Assembly (NCBI GenBank): GCA_031256515.1
Contig: JAIRQL010000100.1
Coordinates: 83,113 to 147,112 of the forward strand
DNA length: 64,000 bases
From: Alphaproteobacteria bacterium
GTDB lineage: Bacteria > Pseudomonadota > Alphaproteobacteria > WRAU01 > Hepatincolaceae
Direction of reading: 5' to 3'
Under the pieces are notes generated by a model. It had not been told where the DNA came from and made no database searches. It saw nothing but the letters and a program-made list of their open reading frames with translations. Shown here one piece after another: positions 49,499-58,615 of this stretch. Made by a program: the position numbers and the translations under genes. Each line of letters starts with the position of its first letter. The first letter of the stretch is position 1.

Positions 49499-49585
49499 CT
49501 GATGATAAGGCAGGGTATGCCGATGCACGGAATTTAATTAGTTTTTTAATTAAATTTTAAATTTTTTTAATTTAAGGAAGAAGAA
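49499..49585 (+). promoter_or_regulatory. Candidate structured leader of rpmI-rplT
   Basis: GGCA-GGGTA-TGCC, CCG-ATGCA-CGG, then AATTTAATTA-GTTTTT-TAATTAAATT followed by T-rich tract, just before the SD. Confidence 0.45.
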
Positions 49586-49780
49586 ATGCCCAAATTAAAA
49601 TCAAAATCAAGTGCTAAAAAGCGCTTCAAGGTTACAGCTAACGGACTTATTAAAGTTGGCTATGGTTGTAAACAACATTTTTTAAGAAGAAGAACTAAAA
49701 CTATGAAAAGAAGTGCAAGAGGCATGGGTGTGCTTAGTGTTGCTGATACAAAGTTCGTTAAAACATATGTTAGAGGTTAA
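49586..49780 (+). CDS. rpmI: 50S ribosomal protein L35
   Basis: [23 protein letters not shown]. Confidence 0.97.
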   Translation: MPKLKSKSSAKKRFKVTANGLIKVGYGCKQHFLRRRTKTMKRSARGMGVLSVADTKFVKTYVRG

Positions 49781-49782
49781 TC

Positions 49783-50139
49783 ATGGCTAGAGTTAAAAGA
49801 GGTGTAACCGCCCACAGAAGACACAAAAAGATTCTAAAACTTGCTAAAGGTTTTAGAGGAAGAAATAATAATGTTTATAGAGTTGCCTTAGGTAAGGTTG
49901 AAAAAGCCTTACAATACATGTATCGTGACAGAAAAAACAAAAAAAGAGAATTCAGAGCTTTATGGATACAAAGAATCAATGCTGCGGTTCGTGATCAAGG
50001 TTTAAGCTACTCAAAATTTATGAATGGCTTAAAAAAAGCTAACATTGATCTTAATCGTAAAATGTTATCAGAATTAGCGATTCATAATAATGAGGCTTTT
50101 TTGTCTTTAATTACTAGAGCCAAAGAATCTCTAAAATAA
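49783..50139 (+). CDS. rplT: 50S ribosomal protein L20
   Basis: [27 protein letters not shown]. Confidence 0.98.
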   Translation: MARVKRGVTAHRRHKKILKLAKGFRGRNNNVYRVALGKVEKALQYMYRDRKNKKREFRALWIQRINAAVRDQGLSYSKFMNGLKKANIDLNRKMLSELAIHNNEAFLSLITRAKESLK

Positions 50140-50245
50140 AAAGTTAATCTTTTGAGTTTCTATTAAAGAGTTTTATTCACTCATATATCATTCATATACT
50201 TCGTGATAAAACTCTTTAATATAATTCTCAAAATCTTAACTTTTT
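50138..50245. repeat. Three-tier palindromic intergenic element, copy D (rplT/aspA)
   Basis: Outer AAAAAGTTAATCTTTTGAG / CTCAAAATCTTAACTTTTT (17/19), inner TTAAAGAGTTTTAT / ATAAAACTCTTTAA (14/14), apical TATAT-CATTC-ATATA. Confidence 0.88.
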
Positions 50246-50398
50246 TATCTTGTTTCTAGAGTGTTCATATTGTTTTTCTAAAACAATTATTTCTTGTTTA
50301 CAATCTACAGTTGATTTTTCTTATAAAAATATTTCTATTCAAAAGTAATTCTATTTTAAGTTTAATGGTGCTTTGGTTGTACTAACATATTTAAGAAA

Positions 50399-50441
50399 TT
50401 GATATATATCATTTCAAAATATCTAATAAATGTGCTATGAT
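50399..50441 (+). promoter_or_regulatory. FNR/FixK-like box with -10 element upstream of aspA
   Basis: TTGAT-ATAT-ATCAT at 50399-50412 (9/10 to TTGATN4ATCAA), TATGAT at 50436-50441; box centre about 41-42 bp before predicted start. Confidence 0.6.
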
Positions 50442-50502
50442 TTAATCAAATATTTTATATGTTGCTAACAAAATATTAAACATTAAAAAGAGGTTGACTG
50501 TA

Positions 50503-51897
50503 ATGACAAAAAGAATAGAAAAAGATTTAATTGGTGAAATGGAAGTAGATGACAGCCATTACTACGGAGTGCATTCACAAAGAGCTATAGAAAACTTCCC
50601 AATTACTGGAATTAAAACTTCAAATTACCCTGTTTTTATTGCAGCTTTTGCAAAAATAAAAAAAACAAGTGCTTTAGCTAATAAAGAGCTAGGTGAGTTA
50701 GATGCTAAATTAGCTGAATATATTATCAAAGCCTGTGATAAATTAATTGCTGGTGAATATCACGAACATTTTGCAATTGATATGATTCAAGGTGGTGCTG
50801 GTACTTCTATGAATATGAATGCTAACGAAGTAATCGCTAATGTTGCTTTAGAGCTTATGGGAAATAAGAAAGGTGAATATACTATCGTAAGTCCTAACGA
50901 TCATGTTAATATGTCGCAATCTACTAATGATACTTATCCTTCTTCTATCAAAGTAGCTGTTTATGAATATATAGATACTCTTGTTGCTGAGATGAATTTA
51001 TTAATTAAATCTCTTGAGAAAAAAGGTGAACAGTATAAACATGTGGTTAAAGTTGGTAGAACCCAATTACAAGATGCTGTGCCTATGACTGTGGGTCAAT
51101 GGTTTAACAACTATGCGAATCAAGTTAGATCTTCTATTGAAACACTTCTTGATAGCAGAAAAGTTCTTTTAGGCTTAAATATGGGTGCAACTGCAATTGG
51201 TACAGGTATTACAGCTAATCCAGCATATTCAAAGACTTTTGATAAACATGTTAAAGATGTTATCGGTAAAGATTTCTTTGTAATGAAAGATTTATTTGTA
51301 GGAACTCAAGATGCTAGTGGTTTTACTTATGTATCTGGTGGTTTAAAAAGATTCGCAGTGCAATTATCTAAAATTTGTAATGATTTTAGATTAGCTTCTT
51401 CTGGTCCTAGAGCGGGTCTTGGCGAAATTACTTTACCAGCTAAACAAGCAGGAAGTTCAATTATGCCAGGTAAAATTAATCCAGTGATTGCCGAAGCGGT
51501 GAATCAAGTTTGTTTCCAAGTAATTGGTAATGATACAGCGATTTCTTTTGCAGCAGAAGGCGGACAGTTAGAATTAAATGCTTTTGAGCCATTAATGGTA
51601 CTTAACTTATTAGAATCTATTAATATGCTTAAAAATGGTCTTAAAACTTTAAGAATAAATCTAGTTGATGGTTTAGTAGTTAATGAAAAAGTATGTCAAC
51701 ATCATGCTGAAAATAATATAAGTATTGTAACTGCTCTTAATTCTTATATTGGTTACAAAAAATCTACTATGGTAGCTCAGAAATGCTTAGAAGAAAATAA
51801 ATCAGTGTATCAAGTAGTTTTAGAATTAGGACTAATGGAAGAAAGTAAACTGAAAGAAGTTTTAAATCTTAATGAAATGGTTTATCCAAGAAGATAA
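50503..51897 (+). CDS. aspA: Aspartate ammonia-lyase
   Basis: RIEKDLIGEMEVDDSHYYGVHSQRA; GSSIMPGKINPVIAEAVNQV; ATG at 50503 preferred over track start 50494. Confidence 0.96.
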   Translation: MTKRIEKDLIGEMEVDDSHYYGVHSQRAIENFPITGIKTSNYPVFIAAFAKIKKTSALANKELGELDAKLAEYIIKACDKLIAGEYHEHFAIDMIQGGAGTSMNMNANEVIANVALELMGNKKGEYTIVSPNDHVNMSQSTNDTYPSSIKVAVYEYIDTLVAEMNLLIKSLEKKGEQYKHVVKVGRTQLQDAVPMTVGQWFNNYANQVRSSIETLLDSRKVLLGLNMGATAIGTGITANPAYSKTFDKHVKDVIGKDFFVMKDLFVGTQDASGFTYVSGGLKRFAVQLSKICNDFRLASSGPRAGLGEITLPAKQAGSSIMPGKINPVIAEAVNQVCFQVIGNDTAISFAAEGGQLELNAFEPLMVLNLLESINMLKNGLKTLRINLVDGLVVNEKVCQHHAENNISIVTALNSYIGYKKSTMVAQKCLEENKSVYQVVLELGLMEESKLKEVLNLNEMVYPRR

Positions 51898-51904
51898 GTG
51901 TTAT

Positions 51905-51943
51905 AAGCAACTATGTATTTAATATGTAGTTGCTTTTTTTTAA
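51905..51943 (+). terminator. Terminator after aspA
   Basis: AGCAACTA ... TAGTTGCT followed by T-run. Confidence 0.8.
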
Positions 51944-51973
51944 TAGTATAAGTACAACTAAAAGGTAGACAAA

Positions 51974-53293
51974 ATGTTTTTTATAATAGCTGCAATTGTT
52001 CTATTGCTATCCATATTTTTGGGTGCAAGAATCGGAGGTCTAGGGATAGCCTACGCCGCTGGTATTGGTTTATTTATTATTACAATGGTAATGGGGATCG
52101 CACCAGGAAATATTCCTATTGATGTGGTATTCATTATTATTTCTGTGATTGGCTTAATTGCTGTAATGGAATTAAGTGGTGGCTTAGATTATTTAGTTTA
52201 TTTGGCAGAAAAATTACTTCGTAGTAATCCTAAGTTTATTAACTACTTAGCCCCTCTTGTAACCTTTTTTATGACAGTTTTTGCAGGAACAGGGCATACC
52301 GCATTTTCGCTTATGCCAGTGATTGTTGAAGTTGCAAAAAATCAAGGAATCAGACCATCTCGTCCGCTAACCTTAGCAGCAGTAATGAGTCAAATCGGAA
52401 TCATTGCTTCGCCAATTTCTGCAGCAGTAGTAGCCTTTGTAGGATTTTTAGCTGGAATGGAAATTAGTTTACTTAAATTATTAGCAGTTATGATTCCATC
52501 TGCAGTATTAGCTAGTTTAGTAGCTTCGTTTATTATGAGCTTCTTTCCACAAAAATTAGAAACAGATGAAAACTATCAAGCTCTTTTAAAAGCAGGTAAA
52601 ATAACTGAAAAAAAACTTGAAGAAAAAGTAATTTCTAAAAAAGCTCCATTAGCAGTTTTAATATTCTTACTTACTATATTAGCGGTTGTAGTTTATGGTT
52701 TATTCCCAGAGTTTAAACCAGTTTATACTAAAGCCGATGGTTCTACTTTTGTAATAAGTACAGCACAGTTAATTATGATTTTAATGTTGTTAGGTGCCTA
52801 TGTTATGGTAATAGTAACTAAAGTAGATATTACTAAAATAGCTACTCAATCAACATTTAAAGCAGGTATGCAAGCCGCTTTGTGTGTGCTTGGTGTAGCT
52901 TGGCTTGGTGATACTTTAGTATCTTTTTATAGTGGTGATATTAAAGAAATCGCTGGAGAGTTTTTACATAGTAATGGTTGGGCTTTTGCAGTAGTATTAT
53001 TTTTTGCATCTTCTTTACTATATTCGCAAGCAGCAACAACAACAGCTCTTATGTTGCCTTTAGGTATTGCCTTAGGACTATCTCCACATATCATGATAGG
53101 TTCTTTTGCAGCAGTATGTGGTTTATTTTTATTACCAACATATCCAACTGTGATTGCTGCAGTACAAATGGATTATACTGGCACAACAAGGTTTGGTAAG
53201 TATGTGTTTGATCACTCATTCATACTACCAGGTACTTTATTGTTGGTACTTACTTGTGTGATAGCATACTTTATGTCATACATAATAATATAA
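51974..53293 (+). CDS. Anaerobic C4-dicarboxylate transporter (DcuA/DcuB family), copy 1
   Basis: ARIGGLGIAYAAGIGLFI, FAGTGHTAFSLMPVIVEVAKNQGIRPSRPL, YPTVIAAVQMDYTGTTRFGKYVFDHSF. Confidence 0.92.
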   Translation: MFFIIAAIVLLLSIFLGARIGGLGIAYAAGIGLFIITMVMGIAPGNIPIDVVFIIISVIGLIAVMELSGGLDYLVYLAEKLLRSNPKFINYLAPLVTFFMTVFAGTGHTAFSLMPVIVEVAKNQGIRPSRPLTLAAVMSQIGIIASPISAAVVAFVGFLAGMEISLLKLLAVMIPSAVLASLVASFIMSFFPQKLETDENYQALLKAGKITEKKLEEKVISKKAPLAVLIFLLTILAVVVYGLFPEFKPVYTKADGSTFVISTAQLIMILMLLGAYVMVIVTKVDITKIATQSTFKAGMQAALCVLGVAWLGDTLVSFYSGDIKEIAGEFLHSNGWAFAVVLFFASSLLYSQAATTTALMLPLGIALGLSPHIMIGSFAAVCGLFLLPTYPTVIAAVQMDYTGTTRFGKYVFDHSFILPGTLLLVLTCVIAYFMSYIII

Positions 53294-53394
53294 ATTCAAT
53301 ATTATGAGTTTTTATGTTGTCGGCTTACTCCATAGTGTGTATTAAACACATGAGGAGTAAGCCTCCTAATAAAATTCTCATAATATTAAATTTA
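53291..53394. repeat. Three-tier palindromic intergenic element, copy C (between the two Dcu genes)
   Basis: Outer TAAATTCAATATTATGAG / CTCATAATATTAAATTTA (17/18), inner GGCTTACTCC / GGAGTAAGCC (10/10), apical TGTGT-ATTAA-ACACA. Confidence 0.88.
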
Positions 53395-53400
53395 TTTAAA

Positions 53401-53490
53401 GTTTAAGATTTTAGCTTTCTATATTGTTGTGTAATTCCTTGTATATGTTTAATACATAGGTTTTAATTTGTTATACAAAGCAAGTTTTTA
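53401..53490. repeat. Palindromic intergenic element, variant subfamily copy H
   Basis: TTTAAGATTTTAGCTTTCTAT...GTTGT aligns with copy G; GCTTTCTATA / TATACAAAGC stem with one mismatch; apical TATGT-TTAAT-ACATA. Confidence 0.5.
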
Positions 53491-53516
53491 TAATAATAAA
53501 AAAGAGGATAAATATA

Positions 53517-54827
53517 ATGTTATTTGTTATTTGCTTTGCAATATTACTACTATCTATTTTTTTAGGAGTAAGATTAGGTGGTCTTGGAGTTGCTTATGCA
53601 GGAGGTATCGGGCTTTTTATTTATACTATGGTACTTGGGATTCCGCCAGGGAATGTTCCAGTAAGTGTAGTATATATTATTGTTTCTGTAATAGGAATGA
53701 TAGCTATTTTAGAATTAAGTGGTGGTTTAACTTATTTGGTATATTTAGCAGAAAAGGTATTAAAAAAGAATCCCAAACATGTTAATTATTTAGCCCCATT
53801 AGTAACTTTCTTTTTACCAGTTCTTGCAGGAACAAGCCATACCGCATATTCAATGATGCCAGTAATTGTTGAAGTTGCAAAATCGCAAGGTATTCGCCCA
53901 GTGCGTCCACTAACTTTATCTGTGGTAGCTTCAATAGTTGGGATAATAGCTTCGCCAATTAGTGCAGCTTTTGTTGCATTTATGATGGTTTTAAGTGATG
54001 GTAATGTAGGTGTAAGTGCTTTATCAATATTAGCGATAATGATTCCTTCAGCAATTATGGGAATTTTGATTACATCAACTATTGTTAGCATGCTGCCACA
54101 AAAATTAGAAACTGATGTTAATTACCAAAAACTACTAAGTGAGGGTAGAATCGTTTCTAGCAAAAGTAAAGAAACAATTGTTCCAGAAAAAGGACCGATT
54201 GCTGTAGTTATATTTTTAATTACGGTAATAGCAATTTCTGTATATAGTCTTTTTCCAGATTTAAAACCAACTTATGGTGATGGGAAACAAATAGATACAG
54301 CACTATTAATTATAATTTTAATGCTTTTAGGTTCTTATGTTATGGTTTTAGTAACTAAGGTAAATATTTTAGATTTAGCTAGCCAGTCAACTTTTAAAGC
54401 AGGAATGGTTGCAGCTCTTTGTGTAATAGGGGTAGCTTGGCTAGGTGATACGATGATAAGTTATTATGCTAATGATATTAAAAGAGTAGCTGGAGAATTT
54501 TTAATAGCTAATCCATGGGCTTTTGCGGTAGTATTGCTATTTTTATCTTCACTATTATATTCACAAGCAGTTACTACTGTGGCAGTTATGCCTATAGGAA
54601 TATCATTAGGATTGCCAATTGAAGTATTAATTGGGTCATTTGCAGCAGTATGTGGTTTATTTTTATTACCAACATATCCAACTATAATTGCTGCTACCCA
54701 AATGGATTATACAGGTACAACAAGAATAGGAAAGTATGTATTTAATCATTCTTTCTTATTGCCAGGAATATTGTTATTATCGTTTACTTGCATAATAGCT
54801 TTTACTCTTGCCTTGATTGTAATGTAG
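53517..54827 (+). CDS. Anaerobic C4-dicarboxylate transporter (DcuA/DcuB family), copy 2
   Basis: Paralogue of 51974..53293 along its full length. Confidence 0.92.
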   Translation: MLFVICFAILLLSIFLGVRLGGLGVAYAGGIGLFIYTMVLGIPPGNVPVSVVYIIVSVIGMIAILELSGGLTYLVYLAEKVLKKNPKHVNYLAPLVTFFLPVLAGTSHTAYSMMPVIVEVAKSQGIRPVRPLTLSVVASIVGIIASPISAAFVAFMMVLSDGNVGVSALSILAIMIPSAIMGILITSTIVSMLPQKLETDVNYQKLLSEGRIVSSKSKETIVPEKGPIAVVIFLITVIAISVYSLFPDLKPTYGDGKQIDTALLIIILMLLGSYVMVLVTKVNILDLASQSTFKAGMVAALCVIGVAWLGDTMISYYANDIKRVAGEFLIANPWAFAVVLLFLSSLLYSQAVTTVAVMPIGISLGLPIEVLIGSFAAVCGLFLLPTYPTIIAATQMDYTGTTRIGKYVFNHSFLLPGILLLSFTCIIAFTLALIVM

Positions 54828-54917
54828 GTTGTTGTTATATTATTAAAAATGATTTATAATATAATTATATGTTTTTATGTTTAATGTTTATTATTATTTG
54901 AAGGAGATGAAAATATA

Positions 54918-55319
54918 ATGGAAAATAAAAGACCCATATCACCACATTTACAAATCTATAATATTTTTTCAAAAGATATGACTTCAGGCCCATCCTTTTT
55001 AAACAGGTTTACAGGAATTATATCTACTGTTGGTTTAATATATTTAGCAGCATGGCTTGTTTGTTTAGCTATGGGTGAGGTGTATTATGATTATTATCTA
55101 TGGTTTATTACTTCTTGGTTTGGGTATTTATCATTAGTAGGATTCACCTTTGCTTTTTATTACCATTTAATAAATGGATTAAGATTCTTAATTTTTGATT
55201 TAGGATATTGGTTGACTAGAAAATCAATGTTTATAAGTGGAGTTTGGATGATTATCTTAACCCTAATTACCTCTGTAGGGACTTGGGCATTTATTCTTTG
55301 CAGATACATATTAGTTTAA
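54918..55319 (+). CDS. sdhC: Succinate dehydrogenase cytochrome b556 subunit
   Basis: RPISPHLQIYNI, YYHLINGLRFLIFDLGY. Confidence 0.9.
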   Translation: MENKRPISPHLQIYNIFSKDMTSGPSFLNRFTGIISTVGLIYLAAWLVCLAMGEVYYDYYLWFITSWFGYLSLVGFTFAFYYHLINGLRFLIFDLGYWLTRKSMFISGVWMIILTLITSVGTWAFILCRYILV

Positions 55320-55339
55320 TTAAAAATTAGGAGATAATT

Positions 55340-55750
55340 ATGGGAAGTGGAAGTTCTTTAGGTCCTAAAGATTACGAGAAAAAAAGTAAACTAGCACATG
55401 TTAAAGGTGTAGGCTCTTCTTATAGAGGGTCGCATGAATGGTTAGTTTCAAGATTGCAAGCAGTAATCTCAGTTCCTTTTACAATTTATGTTTTAATATC
55501 TTTATTGCTTATGGGTAATGCCAATAGTTATTTAGAATTTGTTGATTGGTTAGGCAATCCTCTTAATATGGCTTGTTTAATAATAGCAATAATTACTTTA
55601 TGTTGGCATGGTGTTTATGGAGTGATTACTGTGGTAAACGATTATGTTCATGATAGTGGTATAAACTTTTTTCTAAGGCTGTTAGCAAAGATATTTTTTA
55701 GCTTTATTGTAATTGTTTCAATAGTTAGCATATTGCTAAGTGCTTTTTAG
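55340..55750 (+). CDS. sdhD: Succinate dehydrogenase membrane anchor subunit
   Basis: Position between sdhC and sdhA; EWLVSRLQAV, WHGVYGVITVVNDYVHD. Confidence 0.85.
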   Translation: MGSGSSLGPKDYEKKSKLAHVKGVGSSYRGSHEWLVSRLQAVISVPFTIYVLISLLLMGNANSYLEFVDWLGNPLNMACLIIAIITLCWHGVYGVITVVNDYVHDSGINFFLRLLAKIFFSFIVIVSIVSILLSAF

Positions 55751-55776
55751 TTAAAACGAATTGAAGGAGAATTAAT

Positions 55777-57567
55777 TTGAGTAAGTATAAAATTGTAGAT
55801 CACTCATTTGATGTAGTTGTAGTAGGAGCAGGTGGAGCTGGTTTAAGATCAGCTTTAGGAATGGTAGAAGCAGGCTTTAGTGTAGCTTGTATTTCTAAAA
55901 TTTTTCCTACTCGTAGCCATACTATTGCGGCTCAAGGAGGTATCGGAGCTGCTTTATCTAATGTGAATGATGATAAATGGCAATATCATATGTATGATAC
56001 TGTTAAAGGGTCAGATTGGTTAGGCGATCAAGATGCTATTGAGTATATGTGTAAAAATGCTGCTAATGCGGTTTACGAACTAGAACATTATGGTGTGCCA
56101 TTTTCTAGGCTAGAAAATGGTAAAATCTATCAAAGAAAATTTGGTGGACATACTAGAAATTTTGGTGAAAGCATGGTAGAAAGAGCTTGTGCGGCAGCCG
56201 ATATGACAGGGCATGCTATGTTGCATACACTTTATCAACAATGTTTAAAACATAAAGTACAATTTTTCATTGAGTACTTTTCAACCGATTTAATTATGGA
56301 TGAAGAAGGTGCTTGTGTTGGAGTAATGGCTTTATCTTTAGAAGATGGTATTATCCATAGATTCCACAGCAACATGGTAGTATTAGCTACTGGTGGTGGC
56401 AACAGATGCTATTTCTCTTCAACATTAGCTCACACTTGTACTGGGGATGGTTATGGTATGGCTTTAAGAGCTGGTCTTCCTTTACAAGATATGGAATTTG
56501 TACAATTCCATCCGACAGGACTTTATGGTCCAGGTTGTTTAATAACAGAAGCAGCTAGAGGTGAAGGTGGATACTTTACAAACTCTGAAGGTGAAAGATT
56601 CATGGAAAGATATGCTCCAAGTGCTAAAGATTTAGCTTCTCGTGATGTTTGTTCTAGAGCCTTAACTCTTGAAATCAGAGAAGGTAGAGGAGTTGGTAAG
56701 AATAAAGATCATATTCATCTACATTTAGAGCATATTGATTCTCATGAATTACATGAAAAACTACCAGGTATTATAGAAACAGCTAAAATATTTGCTGATG
56801 TGGATCTTACTAAAGAACCTTGTCCGGTTATTCCTACTGCTCACTATAATATGGGAGGTGTTCCTACAAATTATATGGGTGAGGTTATTAAACCAACAGC
56901 AGGTAATACCGAAGCCGTAGTGTCAGGTCTTATGGCAATTGGTGAAGCAGCTTCAGTTTCAGTTCATGGTGCTAACAGATTAGGTTCAAACTCACTTTTA
57001 GATTTAGTGGTGTTTGGCAAAGCTACAGCCCTTAGAGCTAAAGAAATTATGAAACCAGGTGCTGCTAAAAGACTAATGCCAGCATATTCTGCGGAATCTA
57101 CAATTGCTAAAATTGATGCTTTGTTAGAATCTAAAGGAACTTCTTCAGTGTACGAAGTAAGACTAGCAATGCAAAGAGCAATGCAAAAAGATGCTTCAGT
57201 ATTTAGACAAAAAGATTCTCTCACTGAGGGTGTTGCAAGTATTGATAAAATTGCAGGTTCTATGGATAATATTGGTTTAGCTGATAAATCTTTAGTATTT
57301 AACTATTCTTTAGTAGAAGCTCTAGAGTTAGAAAATCTAATGCTTACCTCAAGAGCAATTATTTCTTCGGCTTTAAGTCGTGAAGAAAGTAGAGGCGCTC
57401 ACTCAAGAGAAGACTTCCCAGAAAGAGATGATGTTAATTACTTAAAACATACTCTAGCTTATGGTGCTCAGAAAAAAGATAAAGTTGTTATTGATACAAG
57501 ACCAGTTCATACTTGGACTTTAACAGATGAAGTATCTTACATTGAGCCGAAAAAAAGAGTTTATTAA
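55777..57567 (+). CDS. sdhA: Succinate dehydrogenase flavoprotein subunit
   Basis: [50 protein letters not shown]; start TTG at 55777. Confidence 0.97.
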   Translation: MSKYKIVDHSFDVVVVGAGGAGLRSALGMVEAGFSVACISKIFPTRSHTIAAQGGIGAALSNVNDDKWQYHMYDTVKGSDWLGDQDAIEYMCKNAANAVYELEHYGVPFSRLENGKIYQRKFGGHTRNFGESMVERACAAADMTGHAMLHTLYQQCLKHKVQFFIEYFSTDLIMDEEGACVGVMALSLEDGIIHRFHSNMVVLATGGGNRCYFSSTLAHTCTGDGYGMALRAGLPLQDMEFVQFHPTGLYGPGCLITEAARGEGGYFTNSEGERFMERYAPSAKDLASRDVCSRALTLEIREGRGVGKNKDHIHLHLEHIDSHELHEKLPGIIETAKIFADVDLTKEPCPVIPTAHYNMGGVPTNYMGEVIKPTAGNTEAVVSGLMAIGEAASVSVHGANRLGSNSLLDLVVFGKATALRAKEIMKPGAAKRLMPAYSAESTIAKIDALLESKGTSSVYEVRLAMQRAMQKDASVFRQKDSLTEGVASIDKIAGSMDNIGLADKSLVFNYSLVEALELENLMLTSRAIISSALSREESRGAHSREDFPERDDVNYLKHTLAYGAQKKDKVVIDTRPVHTWTLTDEVSYIEPKKRVY

Positions 57568-57597
57568 TAAATATTCAATCCATGGAGGGTTAAAGTT

Positions 57598-58380
57598 ATG
57601 GTAGAATTTGCTTTACCGAAAAACTCTGTAGTTGTTAAAGGAAAATACTTTAAAGCAAAAGAGGGTGCAAAAAATATTAGAATTTTTGAGATTTATAGGT
57701 GGGATCCTGAATCTGGCGAAAATCCAAGATATGATACTTTTGAGATTGATCTTGATGACTGTGGTCCTATGATTCTTGATGTTCTAATGAAAATTAAAGA
57801 CGAAATAGATACTTCGCTTGTGTTTAGAAGATCTTGTCGTGAGGGTATTTGTGGTTCTTGTTCTTTTAATATCAATGGTAAAAATACATTAGCTTGTATT
57901 AGAAAAATCAATGAATATAAAGGAAAAATTAGAATCTATCCACTACCACACAGACCAGTTATTAAAGATCTAGTGGTAGATCTTTCTACTCCTTATGCTC
58001 AATATGAAGCTATTCAGCCATGGTTAAAAGCTGATACTCCAATTGAACAAGATAAAGAAAGATTACAAAGCCCACAAGAAAGAGCTAAACTTGATGGCTT
58101 ATGGGAATGTATTCTATGTTTTTGTTGTTCTACAAGTTGTCCTAGTTATTGGTGGAATGGTGAAAGAGGGTATTTTGGACCTTCGGCATTATTACAAGCC
58201 TATAGATGGGTTGAGGATAGCCGTGATGAGTACATGGGTGAAAGATTAGCAGAGTTAGACGATCATTCAAGATTATTTAGTTGTCATACAATTATGAACT
58301 GTATGGATGTTTGCCCTAAAAACTTAAATCCAGGTAAAGCTATTGCTGAACTTAAAAAACTTGTGGTATCTAGAAACTAA
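57598..58380 (+). CDS. sdhB: Succinate dehydrogenase iron-sulfur subunit
   Basis: [54 protein letters not shown]. Confidence 0.97.
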   Translation: MVEFALPKNSVVVKGKYFKAKEGAKNIRIFEIYRWDPESGENPRYDTFEIDLDDCGPMILDVLMKIKDEIDTSLVFRRSCREGICGSCSFNINGKNTLACIRKINEYKGKIRIYPLPHRPVIKDLVVDLSTPYAQYEAIQPWLKADTPIEQDKERLQSPQERAKLDGLWECILCFCCSTSCPSYWWNGERGYFGPSALLQAYRWVEDSRDEYMGERLAELDDHSRLFSCHTIMNCMDVCPKNLNPGKAIAELKKLVVSRN

Positions 58381-58426
58381 CAAATCTAAGTGGGCTACTT
58401 ATGATAGCAACACTTAAAGTTAATCT

Positions 58427-58462
58427 CGTGTTTTTGTTGTAAAATTTTATAGCAAAAACACG
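58427..58462 (+). terminator. Terminator of the sdh operon
   Basis: CGTGTTTTTG ... CAAAAACACG perfect 10-bp arms. Confidence 0.75.
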
Positions 58463-58615
58463 GGTAATTATAGAAACTTTTGATTTAAAAATTACTAGTC
58501 TAAGACTAAATATGAAGATTTTTTGTTAGTTTTATAATAAGAACTTTAATATTTAGAATTAAAATCTAAAATAGTTAATTTATTATTTTAGAACAATATA
58601 AAGGGAGAAATTCTT

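Noticed and set aside
53468-53785. 105-aa ORF overlapping the start of the second Dcu gene
   Set aside because: Out-of-frame reading of a clearly coding region; Cys/Tyr-rich nonsense composition.
58043-58249. 68-aa ORF inside sdhB
   Set aside because: Alternative frame of a strongly conserved iron-sulfur subunit.
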